Below, one piece after another: positions 9,500 through 18,445 of a DNA stretch of 64,000 bases. Origin of the DNA: Mariniplasma anaerobium. GTDB taxonomy: Bacteria > Bacillota_I > Bacilli_A > Acholeplasmatales > Acholeplasmataceae. The stretch lies in the NCBI RefSeq assembly GCF_016865445.1, contig NZ_AP024412.1, positions 248,001 to 312,000 of the forward strand, in the 5' to 3' direction. Below the pieces are notes generated by a model. It saw nothing but the letters and a program-made list of their open reading frames with translations. It did no database searches and was not told the DNA's origin. Each line of letters begins with the position of its first letter. The stretch's first letter is position 1. The position numbers were made by a program, and so were the translations under genes.

Positions 9500-10472
9500 A
9501 ACTTTTGGAAAAACAGGTATTAAAATATCTGAGATATCTTTAGGAACATGGCAATTAGGTTCTAAATGGGGAGATCCATTTGACCAAGAGGTCGCGTATA
9601 ACACTCTTAAAGCAGCTATTGCTACCGATATAAACGTCTTTGACACAGCAGATGTATATCAAGGTGGATTATCTGAAAAAACGATTGGAAAGTATATTAA
9701 AACTCTAAAAGAAAAACCTTTCATTATAACCAAAACAGGTAGAAGACTGGAAAAGCAAACTAAAGAGGGTTATAGTGAAGAAAACTTGAGAAAATTTATT
9801 GATGATAGTAGAAAAAATCTAGATATGGATACCCTAGATATGGTTTTATTACATTGTCCACCAACTGATGTTTATTATATGCCTGAAGTATTTCAAATCT
9901 TAGACATTTTAAAAGTTGAAGGAAAAATAAAACATTATGGTGTGAGTGTAGAACGTATTGAAGAAGGCTTAAAAGCAATGGACTATGATGGCATAGATGC
10001 CATTGAAATTATCTTTAATATGTTTAGATTAAGACCGATTGAAGAGTTTTTTGTAAAAGCATTAAAAAATAATGTTGGCATTATTGTTAGAGTGCCACTT
10101 GCTAGTGGATTATTAACTGGTAAATATACAACAAAAACTACTTTTGGAAAAGATGATCATAGAACATTTAACAGAAATGGGGAAGCCTTTGATAAAGGTG
10201 AAACTTTTTCTGGAGTTTCATTTGAAAAAGGATTAAAAGCTGTTGAAGCCTTGAAAAAAGAATTTAAAACTCAAGATTTAACACAAATCGCATTGCGATG
10301 GGTTTTAATGTTTGATGCTGTATCAACTGTTATTCCTGGAGCTAGTAAGCCTGAATATGTTTATCAAAATGCAAATGCAGCGCTCTTACCTCCATTAACA
10401 AAAGTTCAAATGCAAGCAGTCAGAGATATTTATGATATGTATATAAAAGATCCAGTTCATTATCTATGGTAA
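9489..10472 (+). CDS. Aldo/keto reductase family oxidoreductase
   Basis: NAD(P)H-dependent carbonyl reductase family with a TIM-barrel. The 327 residues start MRFRTFGKTGIKISEISLGTWQLG. The catalytic tetrad is visible: Asp and Tyr in FDTADVYQGG, Lys in IITKTGR, and His in VLLHCPP. The C-terminal cofactor loop STVIPGASKPEYVYQN is typical of the Tas/YajO-like branch. The ATG overlaps the end of the endonuclease gene by 11 bases, so the two are probably co-translated, although no functional link is obvious. The substrate is unknown. Confidence 0.9.
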   Translation: MRFRTFGKTGIKISEISLGTWQLGSKWGDPFDQEVAYNTLKAAIATDINVFDTADVYQGGLSEKTIGKYIKTLKEKPFIITKTGRRLEKQTKEGYSEENLRKFIDDSRKNLDMDTLDMVLLHCPPTDVYYMPEVFQILDILKVEGKIKHYGVSVERIEEGLKAMDYDGIDAIEIIFNMFRLRPIEEFFVKALKNNVGIIVRVPLASGLLTGKYTTKTTFGKDDHRTFNRNGEAFDKGETFSGVSFEKGLKAVEALKKEFKTQDLTQIALRWVLMFDAVSTVIPGASKPEYVYQNANAALLPPLTKVQMQAVRDIYDMYIKDPVHYLW

Positions 10473-10480
10473 AAAAATAA

Positions 10481-10508
10481 AAATGCACTTTTTATAAGTG
10501 CATTTTTT
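10481..10508. terminator. Bidirectional terminator between convergent genes
   Basis: AAATGCACTT (10481-10490), loop TTTAT, AAGTGCATTT (10496-10505), with A and T runs on either side. It serves the reductase gene on + and the DUF975 gene on -. Confidence 0.88.
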
Positions 10509-10529
10509 TATGATTAAGTTTGCTCAGTA

Positions 10530-11123
10530 TCAATAATCTACATCAATGATTAATGGTTTTTTACCTCTAAGGTCGATATAAAAGTTTGCTTGTGCTAGGC
10601 TATAATATGGATAAACAAATAAAAACCCTACTCCAAATGTTAATACACCTAGAATAAACCAACCAATAAAGCTGAATTGTAATTTAAATAATCTAAACTT
10701 ATGGCCTTTCATCATCTCTTCACTTTTTTTGATTGCGTCCATGAAGTCAATTTCTGGATTTTCTGCAATAACATAATGAGTCATAGAGTAAGCATAAATT
10801 TTAATAATACCTGGAATGATTAAAAGTAGTGTCCATAGGAAAATAAAAATTCCCATAAGAATGTTTGCAACTATAGAAGTTACGAGACTTTTTTTAAACC
10901 CTTCAATAAGTAATTCAAAATTTTTGCCTTCGTTTTCATGTTCAGCAACATCAATTAGATAATATGATTGACCAACTAATATTGGTCCTACAAGAAGAAA
11001 TGCTAACGGAACACTCGCACCTGAGACTGCTAAGACTATTAAACAAGCAATTAACACTGACCAATATGATTTTTTTAATTGATTCCATGTTTTAACGCGA
11101 TAAGCTTTACTATTCATGAACAT
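10530..11123 (-). CDS. DUF975 family integral membrane protein
   Basis: A 197-residue membrane protein with about five hydrophobic segments. The family block FLWTLLLIIPGIIKIYAYSM is followed by an acidic loop and EEMMKGHKFRLFKLQFSFIGW, then LTFGVGFLFVYPYYSLAQANFY, all hallmarks of DUF975. AGGAGGT lies eight bases before the ATG on the minus strand. It is monocistronic and divergent from the ABC transporter genes. The function of the family is not known; no catalytic motif is seen. Confidence 0.85.
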   Translation of the reverse strand: MFMNSKAYRVKTWNQLKKSYWSVLIACLIVLAVSGASVPLAFLLVGPILVGQSYYLIDVAEHENEGKNFELLIEGFKKSLVTSIVANILMGIFIFLWTLLLIIPGIIKIYAYSMTHYVIAENPEIDFMDAIKKSEEMMKGHKFRLFKLQFSFIGWFILGVLTFGVGFLFVYPYYSLAQANFYIDLRGKKPLIIDVDY

Positions 11124-11201
11124 ATGTGATACCTCCTATTAATAATTCTATTTTACCATGTTATGATAAAAGATAAAATTATATAAAATTATAATAAATT
11201 A

Positions 11202-11230
11202 TTAAAAAATATGCCATTAAGTGGTAAAAT
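11202..11230 (+). promoter_or_regulatory. Probable promoter for the ABC transporter pair
   Basis: TTAAAA (11202-11207), a 17-base spacer and TAAAAT (11225-11230) preceded by TGG. The -35 match is weak, but the position fits. Confidence 0.5.
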
Positions 11231-11261
11231 AGATATGTAGTATTGAAATGGAGGAAAATAT

Positions 11262-11975
11262 ATGTTAAATATTAAGCAAATGACTAAAAGTTATGATGGC
11301 GTTAAAAATGCATGTGACCATATTGATCTAGATATTGAATCTGGAGATATCTTTGGTTTCATCGGCCATAATGGTGCAGGCAAAACAACTTTATTAAAAT
11401 CTATTGCAGGTATTATTGATTTTAATGAGGGTGAAATTAAAGTTAACGGTATCTCTATTAAAGAGTCACCAATTGAAGTGAAAAAAATTATAGCTTATAT
11501 TCCTGATAATCCAGATGTTTATGAATCTTTAACAGGCATACAGTATCTTGAATTTATTGCAGATGTTTTTGAAGTTCCACAAGAGAAAAGAAGAGAACTT
11601 GTTGAAAAATATACAACTATGTTTGAAATGTCTGATGTTTTGCATAATCCAATTTCGACATATTCTCATGGGATGAAGCAAAAAATTGTTGTTATTAGTG
11701 CATTAATTCATGAACCAAAACTTATGATACTTGATGAACCTTTTGTTGGTTTAGATCCTAAAGCAAGTTTCTTATTAAAAGAAGTATTTAAAGAAATGGT
11801 TAGCAAAGGATCTGCTATATTCTTTTCAACTCATGTTTTAGAAGTTGTAGAAAAGTTATGTAATAAGGTCGCTATTATAAAACAAGGAAGTATAGTTGCA
11901 AATGGTAATACAGTGGATATTATATCAAATGAATCGCTTGAAGAAATATTCATGGAGATAGAAAAAGAATCATGA
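11262..11975 (+). CDS. ABC transporter ATP-binding protein
   Basis: A 237-residue ATPase that would drive the membrane partner encoded next. Walker A is GHNGAGKTT (about residues 35-43), the signature is degenerate (YSHGMKQK in place of LSGGQ), Walker B is LMILDEPFVGLDP, and the switch histidine is in FFSTHVLE. GGAGG precedes the ATG. The overlap of four bases with the permease gene points to a two-gene operon. The class resembles ABC-2 type exporters or drug/peptide efflux pumps; the substrate is unknown. Confidence 0.92.
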   Translation: MLNIKQMTKSYDGVKNACDHIDLDIESGDIFGFIGHNGAGKTTLLKSIAGIIDFNEGEIKVNGISIKESPIEVKKIIAYIPDNPDVYESLTGIQYLEFIADVFEVPQEKRRELVEKYTTMFEMSDVLHNPISTYSHGMKQKIVVISALIHEPKLMILDEPFVGLDPKASFLLKEVFKEMVSKGSAIFFSTHVLEVVEKLCNKVAIIKQGSIVANGNTVDIISNESLEEIFMEIEKES

Positions 11976-13570
11976 AACTATCTAGATTAATAGGACTTCA
12001 ATTAAAAAATAATTTTTCATTAAAGCGATATTTCGGATTTGATATAAAGAAAAATAAAGTTAAAGGTATTTTAATCATTGGAGCTATCATCTATGCTTTA
12101 ATTGCTATGATTGGTACTTTTGGATACTTATTTTTTGATTTAGGAAAAATTTTAAATGAGATTAATAATGTGCAAATACTACTTAGTTTTTCTGCTGTAT
12201 ATGCTATAGGATTCACAATTTTTACTGTATTATTAAGAGCTAGTGGTTATTTATTTTATTATAAAGATTATGAAATTTTAGCACCACTACCTATACATTC
12301 AAGAAAAATATTTATCTCTAAACTTATTGTATTACTTATGATGATATACGTCATTAATTTTGCAATTACACTACCTATTATGTTCTCATTCTTTTATTGG
12401 AGTGGATTTAATTTAATTGGTATATTGTTATATATTATTGGATTAATTTTCATACCACTTATCCCTTTTATGATATTATCAATCATATCATTGGGAATAT
12501 CATTATTAACATCGAAGATGAAACACAGTAAAATTATTACGTTGATTTTAATGGTTGGTGTATTACTTGGAATCATGGCATTATCATTTTCTATGAATGA
12601 TACTCAAGTAAATCCATTGACTGGTCAGATAGATATTTTTGCAAATATGACTAAATACTATTTACCTTTTAAATGGTTTAACAATGCCGTATACAGCAAT
12701 TCATTTTTAGATTTATTGTATATTGTAGGATCACATGGTATATTGTTTATTGTATATATTTACTTCGTTGAAAAACTTGCAGAATTCACTAATAAAAGAG
12801 GTATACGAAGTAATATTAAATACAAACAAAAAAATATATCATATCAAGAAAAACCAGTTGTTAGAACATTAGTAGAAAAAGAATTTAAAAAGTTTTTCAA
12901 CTCTACATTATATGCGCTTAATTCAGGGGTCGGATTAGTTTTAATGATTGTTATGTCTATTGCAAGCTTATTTTTTAAAGCAGATATAGAATTATATTTT
13001 TCTCAAGAATTTGGCGTTGGATTAAGTGCGGAATTAATCATAATGGTATTGTTTTCATTTATGATAGGTTTAACATACACACCTGCTGTCAGTCTTTCTT
13101 TAGAAGGTAAAAATTTGTGGATTTTAAAAAGTCTGCCTATTAAAGCATCTAAAGTCATGTTTTCTAAAATAGTATTTAATTTAGTACTAATCTTACCGAT
13201 AGCAATTATAAGTTTGATCATGTTAGGTATATCACTTCAAATATCTATATTAAACATATTTTTACTTATGTTGCTTGTTATCTCATTTTCTATGATGACT
13301 TCTTTTATGCAATCTGTGATTAATTTATACCTACCTAAATTTGATTATAATAATGACGCAGAAGTTGTTAAACAAAGTGCAGCTGCACTCATGGCAATTT
13401 TAGGTGTATTTGTTGTCATGATTGTTTATGGTGTTGGCATATATTTCTTGACTGATATTATTTCTTTACAACTTATTATTTTATTATTGACTGTTGTAAG
13501 TATAGGATTCACAATTCCGTTTTATATTATCTTAAGAGATAAGTCTGAAAAAGTGTTTTTAAATTTTTAA
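11972..13570 (+). CDS. ABC-2 type transporter permease
   Basis: A 532-residue polytopic protein with around ten or more hydrophobic segments and two similar halves separated near residue 290 by a charged stretch (NKRGIRSNIKYKQKN). Each half has a cytoplasmic motif before a helix (YEILAPLPIHSRKIF and LWILKSLPIKASKVMFSK), a duplication typical of large exporter permeases of Firmicutes. It overlaps the ATPase gene by four bases (ATGA). The transported substrate cannot be told from the sequence. Confidence 0.85.
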   Translation: MKLSRLIGLQLKNNFSLKRYFGFDIKKNKVKGILIIGAIIYALIAMIGTFGYLFFDLGKILNEINNVQILLSFSAVYAIGFTIFTVLLRASGYLFYYKDYEILAPLPIHSRKIFISKLIVLLMMIYVINFAITLPIMFSFFYWSGFNLIGILLYIIGLIFIPLIPFMILSIISLGISLLTSKMKHSKIITLILMVGVLLGIMALSFSMNDTQVNPLTGQIDIFANMTKYYLPFKWFNNAVYSNSFLDLLYIVGSHGILFIVYIYFVEKLAEFTNKRGIRSNIKYKQKNISYQEKPVVRTLVEKEFKKFFNSTLYALNSGVGLVLMIVMSIASLFFKADIELYFSQEFGVGLSAELIIMVLFSFMIGLTYTPAVSLSLEGKNLWILKSLPIKASKVMFSKIVFNLVLILPIAIISLIMLGISLQISILNIFLLMLLVISFSMMTSFMQSVINLYLPKFDYNNDAEVVKQSAAALMAILGVFVVMIVYGVGIYFLTDIISLQLIILLLTVVSIGFTIPFYIILRDKSEKVFLNF

Positions 13571-13584
13571 GCACATAACTAACA

Positions 13585-13593
13585 TGTTATAAT
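13585..13593 (+). promoter_or_regulatory. Extended -10 promoter for pepF
   Basis: TGTTATAAT, a TGn extension directly joined to a consensus TATAAT (13588-13593). No good -35 is seen, as expected for an extended -10 type. It lies about 35 bases before the start. Confidence 0.65.
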
Positions 13594-13625
13594 AGTAAAT
13601 AAGAATAATGAAAGAAGGTATACAT

Positions 13626-15317
13626 ATGAAATTTAACGAATACAAGTATGAACGTCCAGATTTAGAAAAAGTGAAAAAAGATTTAGAAACTCAGATTGCT
13701 TTAATTGGTGAATCACAATCATTTGAGGTTGAGAAAAAAGCAATTGATGAAATTTTTGAAATTAACGATCATATAGGATCATTAGCTGTTTTAGTTTCTA
13801 TTAGAAATAGTGTAGATACAAAAGATAAATTTTATGAAGCAGAACAAGAGTTTTTTGATGAAAATGGCCCAGTTCTACAACAATATGAGCATGAATTTAT
13901 TTTGAAATTATTAAAATCTAAAAATAGAGAAGAACTTGAAAACTATCTAGGAAGTTTAATTTTTAAACGTGCTGAATTAGCTCAAAAGACTTTTAAGCCA
14001 GAAGTTATTCCTGATATGCAAAAAGAGAATAAATTATCTACAGAATACGGGAAGCTCATAGCATCTGCAGAAATTAAATTTAAAGATGGAATATATAACT
14101 TAAGTCAAATGGCACCATTTATTCAAGATAAAGATAGAGAAACTAGACATCAAGCTCAATTAGTTGTTTCAAAATTCTTTGAAGAAAATGAATCTGAATT
14201 TGATCGCATATATGACGAAATGGTACAAGTTAGACATAAGATTGCTAAATCTTTAGGCTATGAAAATTTTGTTCAGTTAGGATATGACAGATTTAGTAGA
14301 ACAGATTATGATTTTAATGATGTAAAAAACTATAGAGATCAAATCTTTGAAGATATTGTTCCTCTAGTATCAGAACTTACAGAAAGAAAAGCTAAAAGAT
14401 TAGGTATTAAATCTCCTAAATCTTATGATTTAGCACTATCATTTCTATCAGGAAATCCAAAACCAAAAGGTGATAGAGATTGGTTAGTTGAAAGAGCTCA
14501 AAAAATGTATAATGAAATGAGCACTGAAACTGGAGAGTTCTTTAATTTTATGATTGAACACGATTTATTAGATTTAGATAGTAAACCTGGCAAGCAAGGT
14601 GGAGGGTATTGTACATACGTCCCTGATTATAAATCACCCTTTATATTTGCCAACTTTAATGGGACTTCACATGATGTTGATGTCTTAACTCATGAAGCAG
14701 GACATGCATTTCAAGTTTATTCTAGTAGAGAGTTGTTACCTGAATATAGATGGCCAACAATGGAAGCAGCTGAGATCCATTCTATGAGTATGGAATTTTT
14801 AGCTTGGCCATGGATAGATCAATTCTTTTTAGAAGATACTGAAAAATACAAATTTAATCATCTAGCGGGTGCATTATCTTTTCTTCCATATGGTGTTTTA
14901 GTTGATGAATTTCAACATGGTATTTATGAAAATCCAAATCTTACACCTAATGAAAGAAAATCATTATGGAGAACATTAGAAAAGAAATATATGCCATTTA
15001 AAGACTATGGTGATGATTCATTTATGGATAAAGGTACATTTTGGTTTAGACAAGGCCATATATTTGGAGCACCATTTTACTATATCGACTATACACTTGC
15101 ACAAGTATGTGCATTCCAATATTGGGTTATGAGTCAAGAGGATAGACAAAAAGCATTAGAAAGTTATCTTGCTTTATGTAAACTAGGTGGATCTAAGAGT
15201 TTTGTAGATCTAGTTGAATCAGCAAAATTAAAGAACCCTTTTGTTAAAGGATCTGTGAAAAAAATAATAAAACCGATTCGTGCATACTTAGATCAAGTTG
15301 ATGACTCAAAACTTTAA
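13626..15317 (+). CDS. pepF: M3 family oligoendopeptidase (PepF-like)
   Basis: A cytoplasmic zinc metallopeptidase that degrades short peptides. The 563-residue product has the zinc site HEAGH (H356, E357, H360) within LTHEAGHAFQVYSS, and the third ligand E383 in MEAAEIHSMSMEF. Other M3 blocks are GGYCTYVPDYKSPFIFANFNGT and FWFRQGHIFGAPFYYIDY. The ATG at 13626 is chosen over that at 13608 because AAAGAAGG lies between them and because family members start MKF-EYKYERPDLE. Confidence 0.93.
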   Translation: MKFNEYKYERPDLEKVKKDLETQIALIGESQSFEVEKKAIDEIFEINDHIGSLAVLVSIRNSVDTKDKFYEAEQEFFDENGPVLQQYEHEFILKLLKSKNREELENYLGSLIFKRAELAQKTFKPEVIPDMQKENKLSTEYGKLIASAEIKFKDGIYNLSQMAPFIQDKDRETRHQAQLVVSKFFEENESEFDRIYDEMVQVRHKIAKSLGYENFVQLGYDRFSRTDYDFNDVKNYRDQIFEDIVPLVSELTERKAKRLGIKSPKSYDLALSFLSGNPKPKGDRDWLVERAQKMYNEMSTETGEFFNFMIEHDLLDLDSKPGKQGGGYCTYVPDYKSPFIFANFNGTSHDVDVLTHEAGHAFQVYSSRELLPEYRWPTMEAAEIHSMSMEFLAWPWIDQFFLEDTEKYKFNHLAGALSFLPYGVLVDEFQHGIYENPNLTPNERKSLWRTLEKKYMPFKDYGDDSFMDKGTFWFRQGHIFGAPFYYIDYTLAQVCAFQYWVMSQEDRQKALESYLALCKLGGSKSFVDLVESAKLKNPFVKGSVKKIIKPIRAYLDQVDDSKL

Positions 15318-15319
15318 AT

Positions 15320-15694
15320 ATGAAATATAAAACTTTACAATTCATTATTGTTATAGGTATATTAGTCTGTTTCTTTCTTCCAATGTTTAATGTAGAAGAA
15401 GAATCACTAACAGGTATACAAGCTATTTATTCTGGCAATATTTTATTATTTGGTAATATCATCATAGGGGTTGTCTTTTTAACAACCATAGCTCACTTGA
15501 TTTTCATGATCTTTGGTATCTTTAAAAAAGAACAAACAGAGTCAATGGAAAGTACAATTAATATTGTGGTTAACATTTCTTTGATTGCTGGGTTATTAAT
15601 GGTTACATTTCTTGGTTGGTATACAAATATAGTTGCAATCATTTGTGTCATCTTAATGATAGGATCTGCATACGTGAGATATAAGTTTTTATAA
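15320..15694 (+). CDS. Small membrane protein of unknown function
   Basis: A 124-residue protein with four predicted hydrophobic segments (about 7-24, 42-64, 81-100, 103-118) and short polar loops. It begins two bases after pepF and is likely co-transcribed with it. No family motif is recognised. A strong terminator follows. Confidence 0.7.
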   Translation: MKYKTLQFIIVIGILVCFFLPMFNVEEESLTGIQAIYSGNILLFGNIIIGVVFLTTIAHLIFMIFGIFKKEQTESMESTINIVVNISLIAGLLMVTFLGWYTNIVAIICVILMIGSAYVRYKFL

Positions 15695-15704
15695 AATATA
15701 ACAT

Positions 15705-15736
15705 ACAGCTTGTGATTATGTCACAAGCTGTTTTTT
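15705..15736 (+). terminator. Intrinsic terminator after the pepF operon
   Basis: ACAGCTTGTGA (15705-15715), loop TTATG, TCACAAGCTGT (15721-15731), then a T run. Confidence 0.95.
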
Positions 15737-15751
15737 CATATGATATTTTTA

Positions 15752-15760
15752 TGTTATAAT
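15752..15760 (+). promoter_or_regulatory. Extended -10 promoter of the flavoprotein gene
   Basis: TGTTATAAT with TATAAT at 15755-15760; the -35 region is poor. It is 26 bases before the start codon. Confidence 0.65.
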
Positions 15761-15785
15761 ATTTTTGATATATGGAGGTATAAAA

Positions 15786-16994
15786 ATGTCTAATAAAGTA
15801 TGTGTAATTGGAGCTGGTGCCAGTGGTATCTTTGCTGCTATATCTGCAAGACAACAAGGAGCAGATGTTTTTATACTAGAGAGAAATCAAAAAATAGGAA
15901 AAAAAATATTAGCTACAGGAAATGGCAGATGTAATTTTACAAATGTTGATGCGACTGATAACAATTATAATCATCCATATTTTGTAAAATCAGTATTTGA
16001 ACAATTTGGGCCAGAACAAACGATTAAATATTTTGAATCATTAGGTATTCTACCTAAAGTTGAAGATGAAGGTAAGGCATATCCATATTCTGAACAAGCG
16101 TCAAGTATTGTTGAAGTTTTATTATATGAGCTCAATAGACTAGACATACCAATAATTTACGACAGTTTTGTAGAAGAACTAAGTATAAAAAATAATGATT
16201 ATATCATCAAGACAACAAATAAACAGTATAATGCTGATAAGGTGATCTTAACGACTGGTGGTAAAGCTCTTCCAAAAAGTGGTAGTGATGGAAACGGATA
16301 TCAAATAGCAAAAAAACTTGGACATAAGATAACACCAATTTTCCCTTCTTTAGTAAAATTAAATTTAGACTATCCATATTTAAAACAAATGGATGGCGTA
16401 AAAGTTAAAGCAAAAGCACAACTTGTCCATAACGAAAAGGTAATTCACGAAGAGTTTGGTGATGTTTTATTTACTAAATATGGTATATCTGGACCAACGA
16501 TATTGCAGATATCTAGAACTGCAAACCAACTACTTCTTGAGGGTCAAAAGATATATATAAGAGTTATATTAATTAATGATTTAGAGATATATGAATTAGT
16601 TAAACGATTTAAAAACCTGGGTGCTAAACCCATAGAAATGGCTTTAGTGGGACTTATTCCAAGAAAGCTAATTCACCCAATATTAAAAGAAGCAAATATT
16701 CATAATTATCAGTTAAATACAGCATCTTTATCAGGAAAAGCATTAAAAAGAGTTCTAGATGTTTTATATAATTGGCAATTTTTAATCATTGATAGTAAGG
16801 GTTATGATGAAGCACAAGTTACAGCTGGCGGTGTAGATCTTGATCTAGTTGATCAAATGACTTTAGAATCTAAAGTTCATAAAGGTTTATATTTTGCTGG
16901 AGAAATTTTAGATATAGATGCTTTATGTGGTGGATATAATTTACAGTGGGCATGGTCTAGTGGTTACATAGCTGGAAAATATGCTGGAAAATAA
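15786..16994 (+). CDS. FAD-dependent oxidoreductase, HI0933/YhiN (BaiN) family
   Basis: A 402-residue flavoprotein of the HI0933 family, whose members are annotated as aminoacetone oxidase-like or BaiN-like without a settled role. It has the N-terminal dinucleotide fold VIGAGASG, the family motif GNGRCNFTN, TTGGKALPKSGSDGNGYQ, FTKYGISGPTIL, and the C-terminal FAGEILDIDALCGGYNLQWAWSSG. TGGAGG lies seven bases before the ATG at 15786. The gene is monocistronic, with its own promoter and terminator. Confidence 0.9.
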   Translation: MSNKVCVIGAGASGIFAAISARQQGADVFILERNQKIGKKILATGNGRCNFTNVDATDNNYNHPYFVKSVFEQFGPEQTIKYFESLGILPKVEDEGKAYPYSEQASSIVEVLLYELNRLDIPIIYDSFVEELSIKNNDYIIKTTNKQYNADKVILTTGGKALPKSGSDGNGYQIAKKLGHKITPIFPSLVKLNLDYPYLKQMDGVKVKAKAQLVHNEKVIHEEFGDVLFTKYGISGPTILQISRTANQLLLEGQKIYIRVILINDLEIYELVKRFKNLGAKPIEMALVGLIPRKLIHPILKEANIHNYQLNTASLSGKALKRVLDVLYNWQFLIIDSKGYDEAQVTAGGVDLDLVDQMTLESKVHKGLYFAGEILDIDALCGGYNLQWAWSSGYIAGKYAGK

Positions 16995-17008
16995 TATAAG
17001 AACAATAA

Positions 17009-17035
17009 AAAAAGAGGATATCCTCTTTTTATTTT
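17009..17035. terminator. Bidirectional terminator overlapping the 3' end of trxB
   Basis: AAAAAGAGG (17009-17017), loop ATAT, CCTCTTTTT (17022-17030). The palindrome serves the + strand flavoprotein gene and contains the trxB stop on the - strand. Confidence 0.85.
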
Positions 17036-17892
17036 TTGTCTTTTTTTATGTATTGACTAATGTTATCTGCAACCATCATGCCATCATAAACAGCTTTGGC
17101 TATTTGTAATTTTCCACCAATAACATCTCCTATTGCAAATAATCCTTCAATATTAGTTTGATAGTTTTGATTAACACTAATGTTATTGTCTTCAATAACT
17201 ACACCTAATTTTGTAGCAAAATCAATAGAACTAGGAGTACCAATCGCAACAAACGTTCCTTGAACTTCATAGTGTTTGCCATCATCTGTTTCAATATGGG
17301 ATAATTTATTAGTTCCTAAAAATTTAACTATTTTTTGATTTACTACAGGGAAATCAACATCTTGGTTTAATTCATGTCCATTAGTAAAAACAGTAATATC
17401 TTTATTGATTTGACTTAAGTAAGCTAACTCATTTAGCATGTAAGCACCACAACCAATAATTGCTATCTTTTTTCTTCTAAAGAAATATCCATCGCAAGTT
17501 GCACAGAAGCTAATACCTTTTCCTTTGAACTGATTGAAACCTGGTATTGATAAAGATAATCTTCTCTTTCCAGTAGCTAAAATAATTATTTTTGATGAAA
17601 ATTTGTGTTTGATAGTTTTAACAGTAAAATAATCATCAACTTGATCTAGAGAAATCACAGAATCCATAAGGATATCAATTTTTAAATTCTTTGCTTGTTT
17701 AATCCCATTTTCTATTAATGTATCACCAGAGATAGGACTTTCAAAACCATAATAATTTTCAATCTTTCCTGGATAAGATTTTAAAGTACCAAAATCTTGT
17801 CCAATGACAAGAGGATTCATTCCAGCTCTTTTTAAATATATAGCTGCAGAAATACCAGCTGGACCTACACCAATTATAATTACGTCTTTCAT
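17029..17892 (-). CDS. trxB: Thioredoxin reductase-like flavoprotein
   Basis: Likely reduces the adjacent thioredoxin. The 287 residues have the FAD-binding GVGPAG, the redox pair C130-A-T-C133 followed by DG, and the C-terminal FAD motif GLFAIGDVIGG. The second dinucleotide site is unusual: GCGAYM stands where NADPH-dependent enzymes have GGGxSA, and the HRRxxxR phosphate-binding motif is absent (VFTNG instead). The protein is also some 20-25 residues shorter than usual. The donor may be NADH or a reduced ferredoxin/flavin rather than NADPH; this is inference. It overlaps trxA by four bases. Confidence 0.88.
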   Translation of the reverse strand: MKDVIIIGVGPAGISAAIYLKRAGMNPLVIGQDFGTLKSYPGKIENYYGFESPISGDTLIENGIKQAKNLKIDILMDSVISLDQVDDYFTVKTIKHKFSSKIIILATGKRRLSLSIPGFNQFKGKGISFCATCDGYFFRRKKIAIIGCGAYMLNELAYLSQINKDITVFTNGHELNQDVDFPVVNQKIVKFLGTNKLSHIETDDGKHYEVQGTFVAIGTPSSIDFATKLGVVIEDNNISVNQNYQTNIEGLFAIGDVIGGKLQIAKAVYDGMMVADNISQYIKKDKK

Positions 17893-18200
17893 AGACCTAA
17901 AAGCTTCATTAATGCTTTTTTAGATTGAACACCAATCATTTGATCCTTGATTTCACCATTAACAAAAACAGCTATAGTTGGAATACTCATAATATCGTAT
18001 AAATCAGCAATTTCATATTCTTCATCAACTTCTAATTTACAAATCTTAGCAGCGCCTTTTACGTCTTCGCTAAGTTCTTCTAAGATTGGAGCAACTCTTA
18101 AGCAAGGACTGCACCATTTAGCCCAAAAATCGACTAATACAGGAACATCACTTTCTAAAACTTCTTTTTTAAATTCACTTGTCTTTAAATGCTTTACCAT
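17889..18200 (-). CDS. trxA: Thioredoxin
   Basis: A 103-residue disulfide reductase with the active site WCSPC (the usual form is WCGPC) in LVDFWAKWCSPC, and the cis-proline loop IPTIAVF. GAGGTG lies eight bases before the ATG on the minus strand. It is the first gene of a two-gene operon with the reductase, a four-base ATGA overlap, so the pair is likely dedicated. Confidence 0.93.
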   Translation of the reverse strand: MVKHLKTSEFKKEVLESDVPVLVDFWAKWCSPCLRVAPILEELSEDVKGAAKICKLEVDEEYEIADLYDIMSIPTIAVFVNGEIKDQMIGVQSKKALMKLLGL

Positions 18201-18281
18201 GTTTACACCTCATTTATATGTATAAGCTACTAATATCTTTAGATATAGTATTTATCTTTCATAGTTATTATAAAGAAAAAC

Positions 18282-18335
18282 ACAAAAAAACTAAAGGCTT
18301 TTACTTTACAAAGTAAATAGAGAGCTCTTTTTTGT
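18282..18335. repeat. Imperfect inverted repeat between divergent operons
   Basis: ACAAAAAA at 18282-18289 matches TTTTTTGT at 18328-18335. Inside, GGCT can pair with AGCT, and TTTACTTT with AAAGTAAA around a two-base turn. It could fold as a long hairpin on either strand. It lies upstream of both trxA (-) and ecfA1 (+). Confidence 0.5.
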
Positions 18336-18389
18336 ATTATATGATTAAAAACGGTCTATAAAAAAAGTAAATCTTATCAGTTTAATGTC

Positions 18390-18418
18390 TTTATAAACTC
18401 AAGGTTGCATGGTATAAT
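18390..18418 (+). promoter_or_regulatory. Promoter for the ECF module
   Basis: TTTATA (18390-18395), a 17-base spacer and TATAAT (18413-18418) preceded by TGG, an extended -10. It is 27 bases before ecfA1. Confidence 0.65.
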
Positions 18419-18445
18419 GTTATAGAATGAAATGTAGGTGAATTT

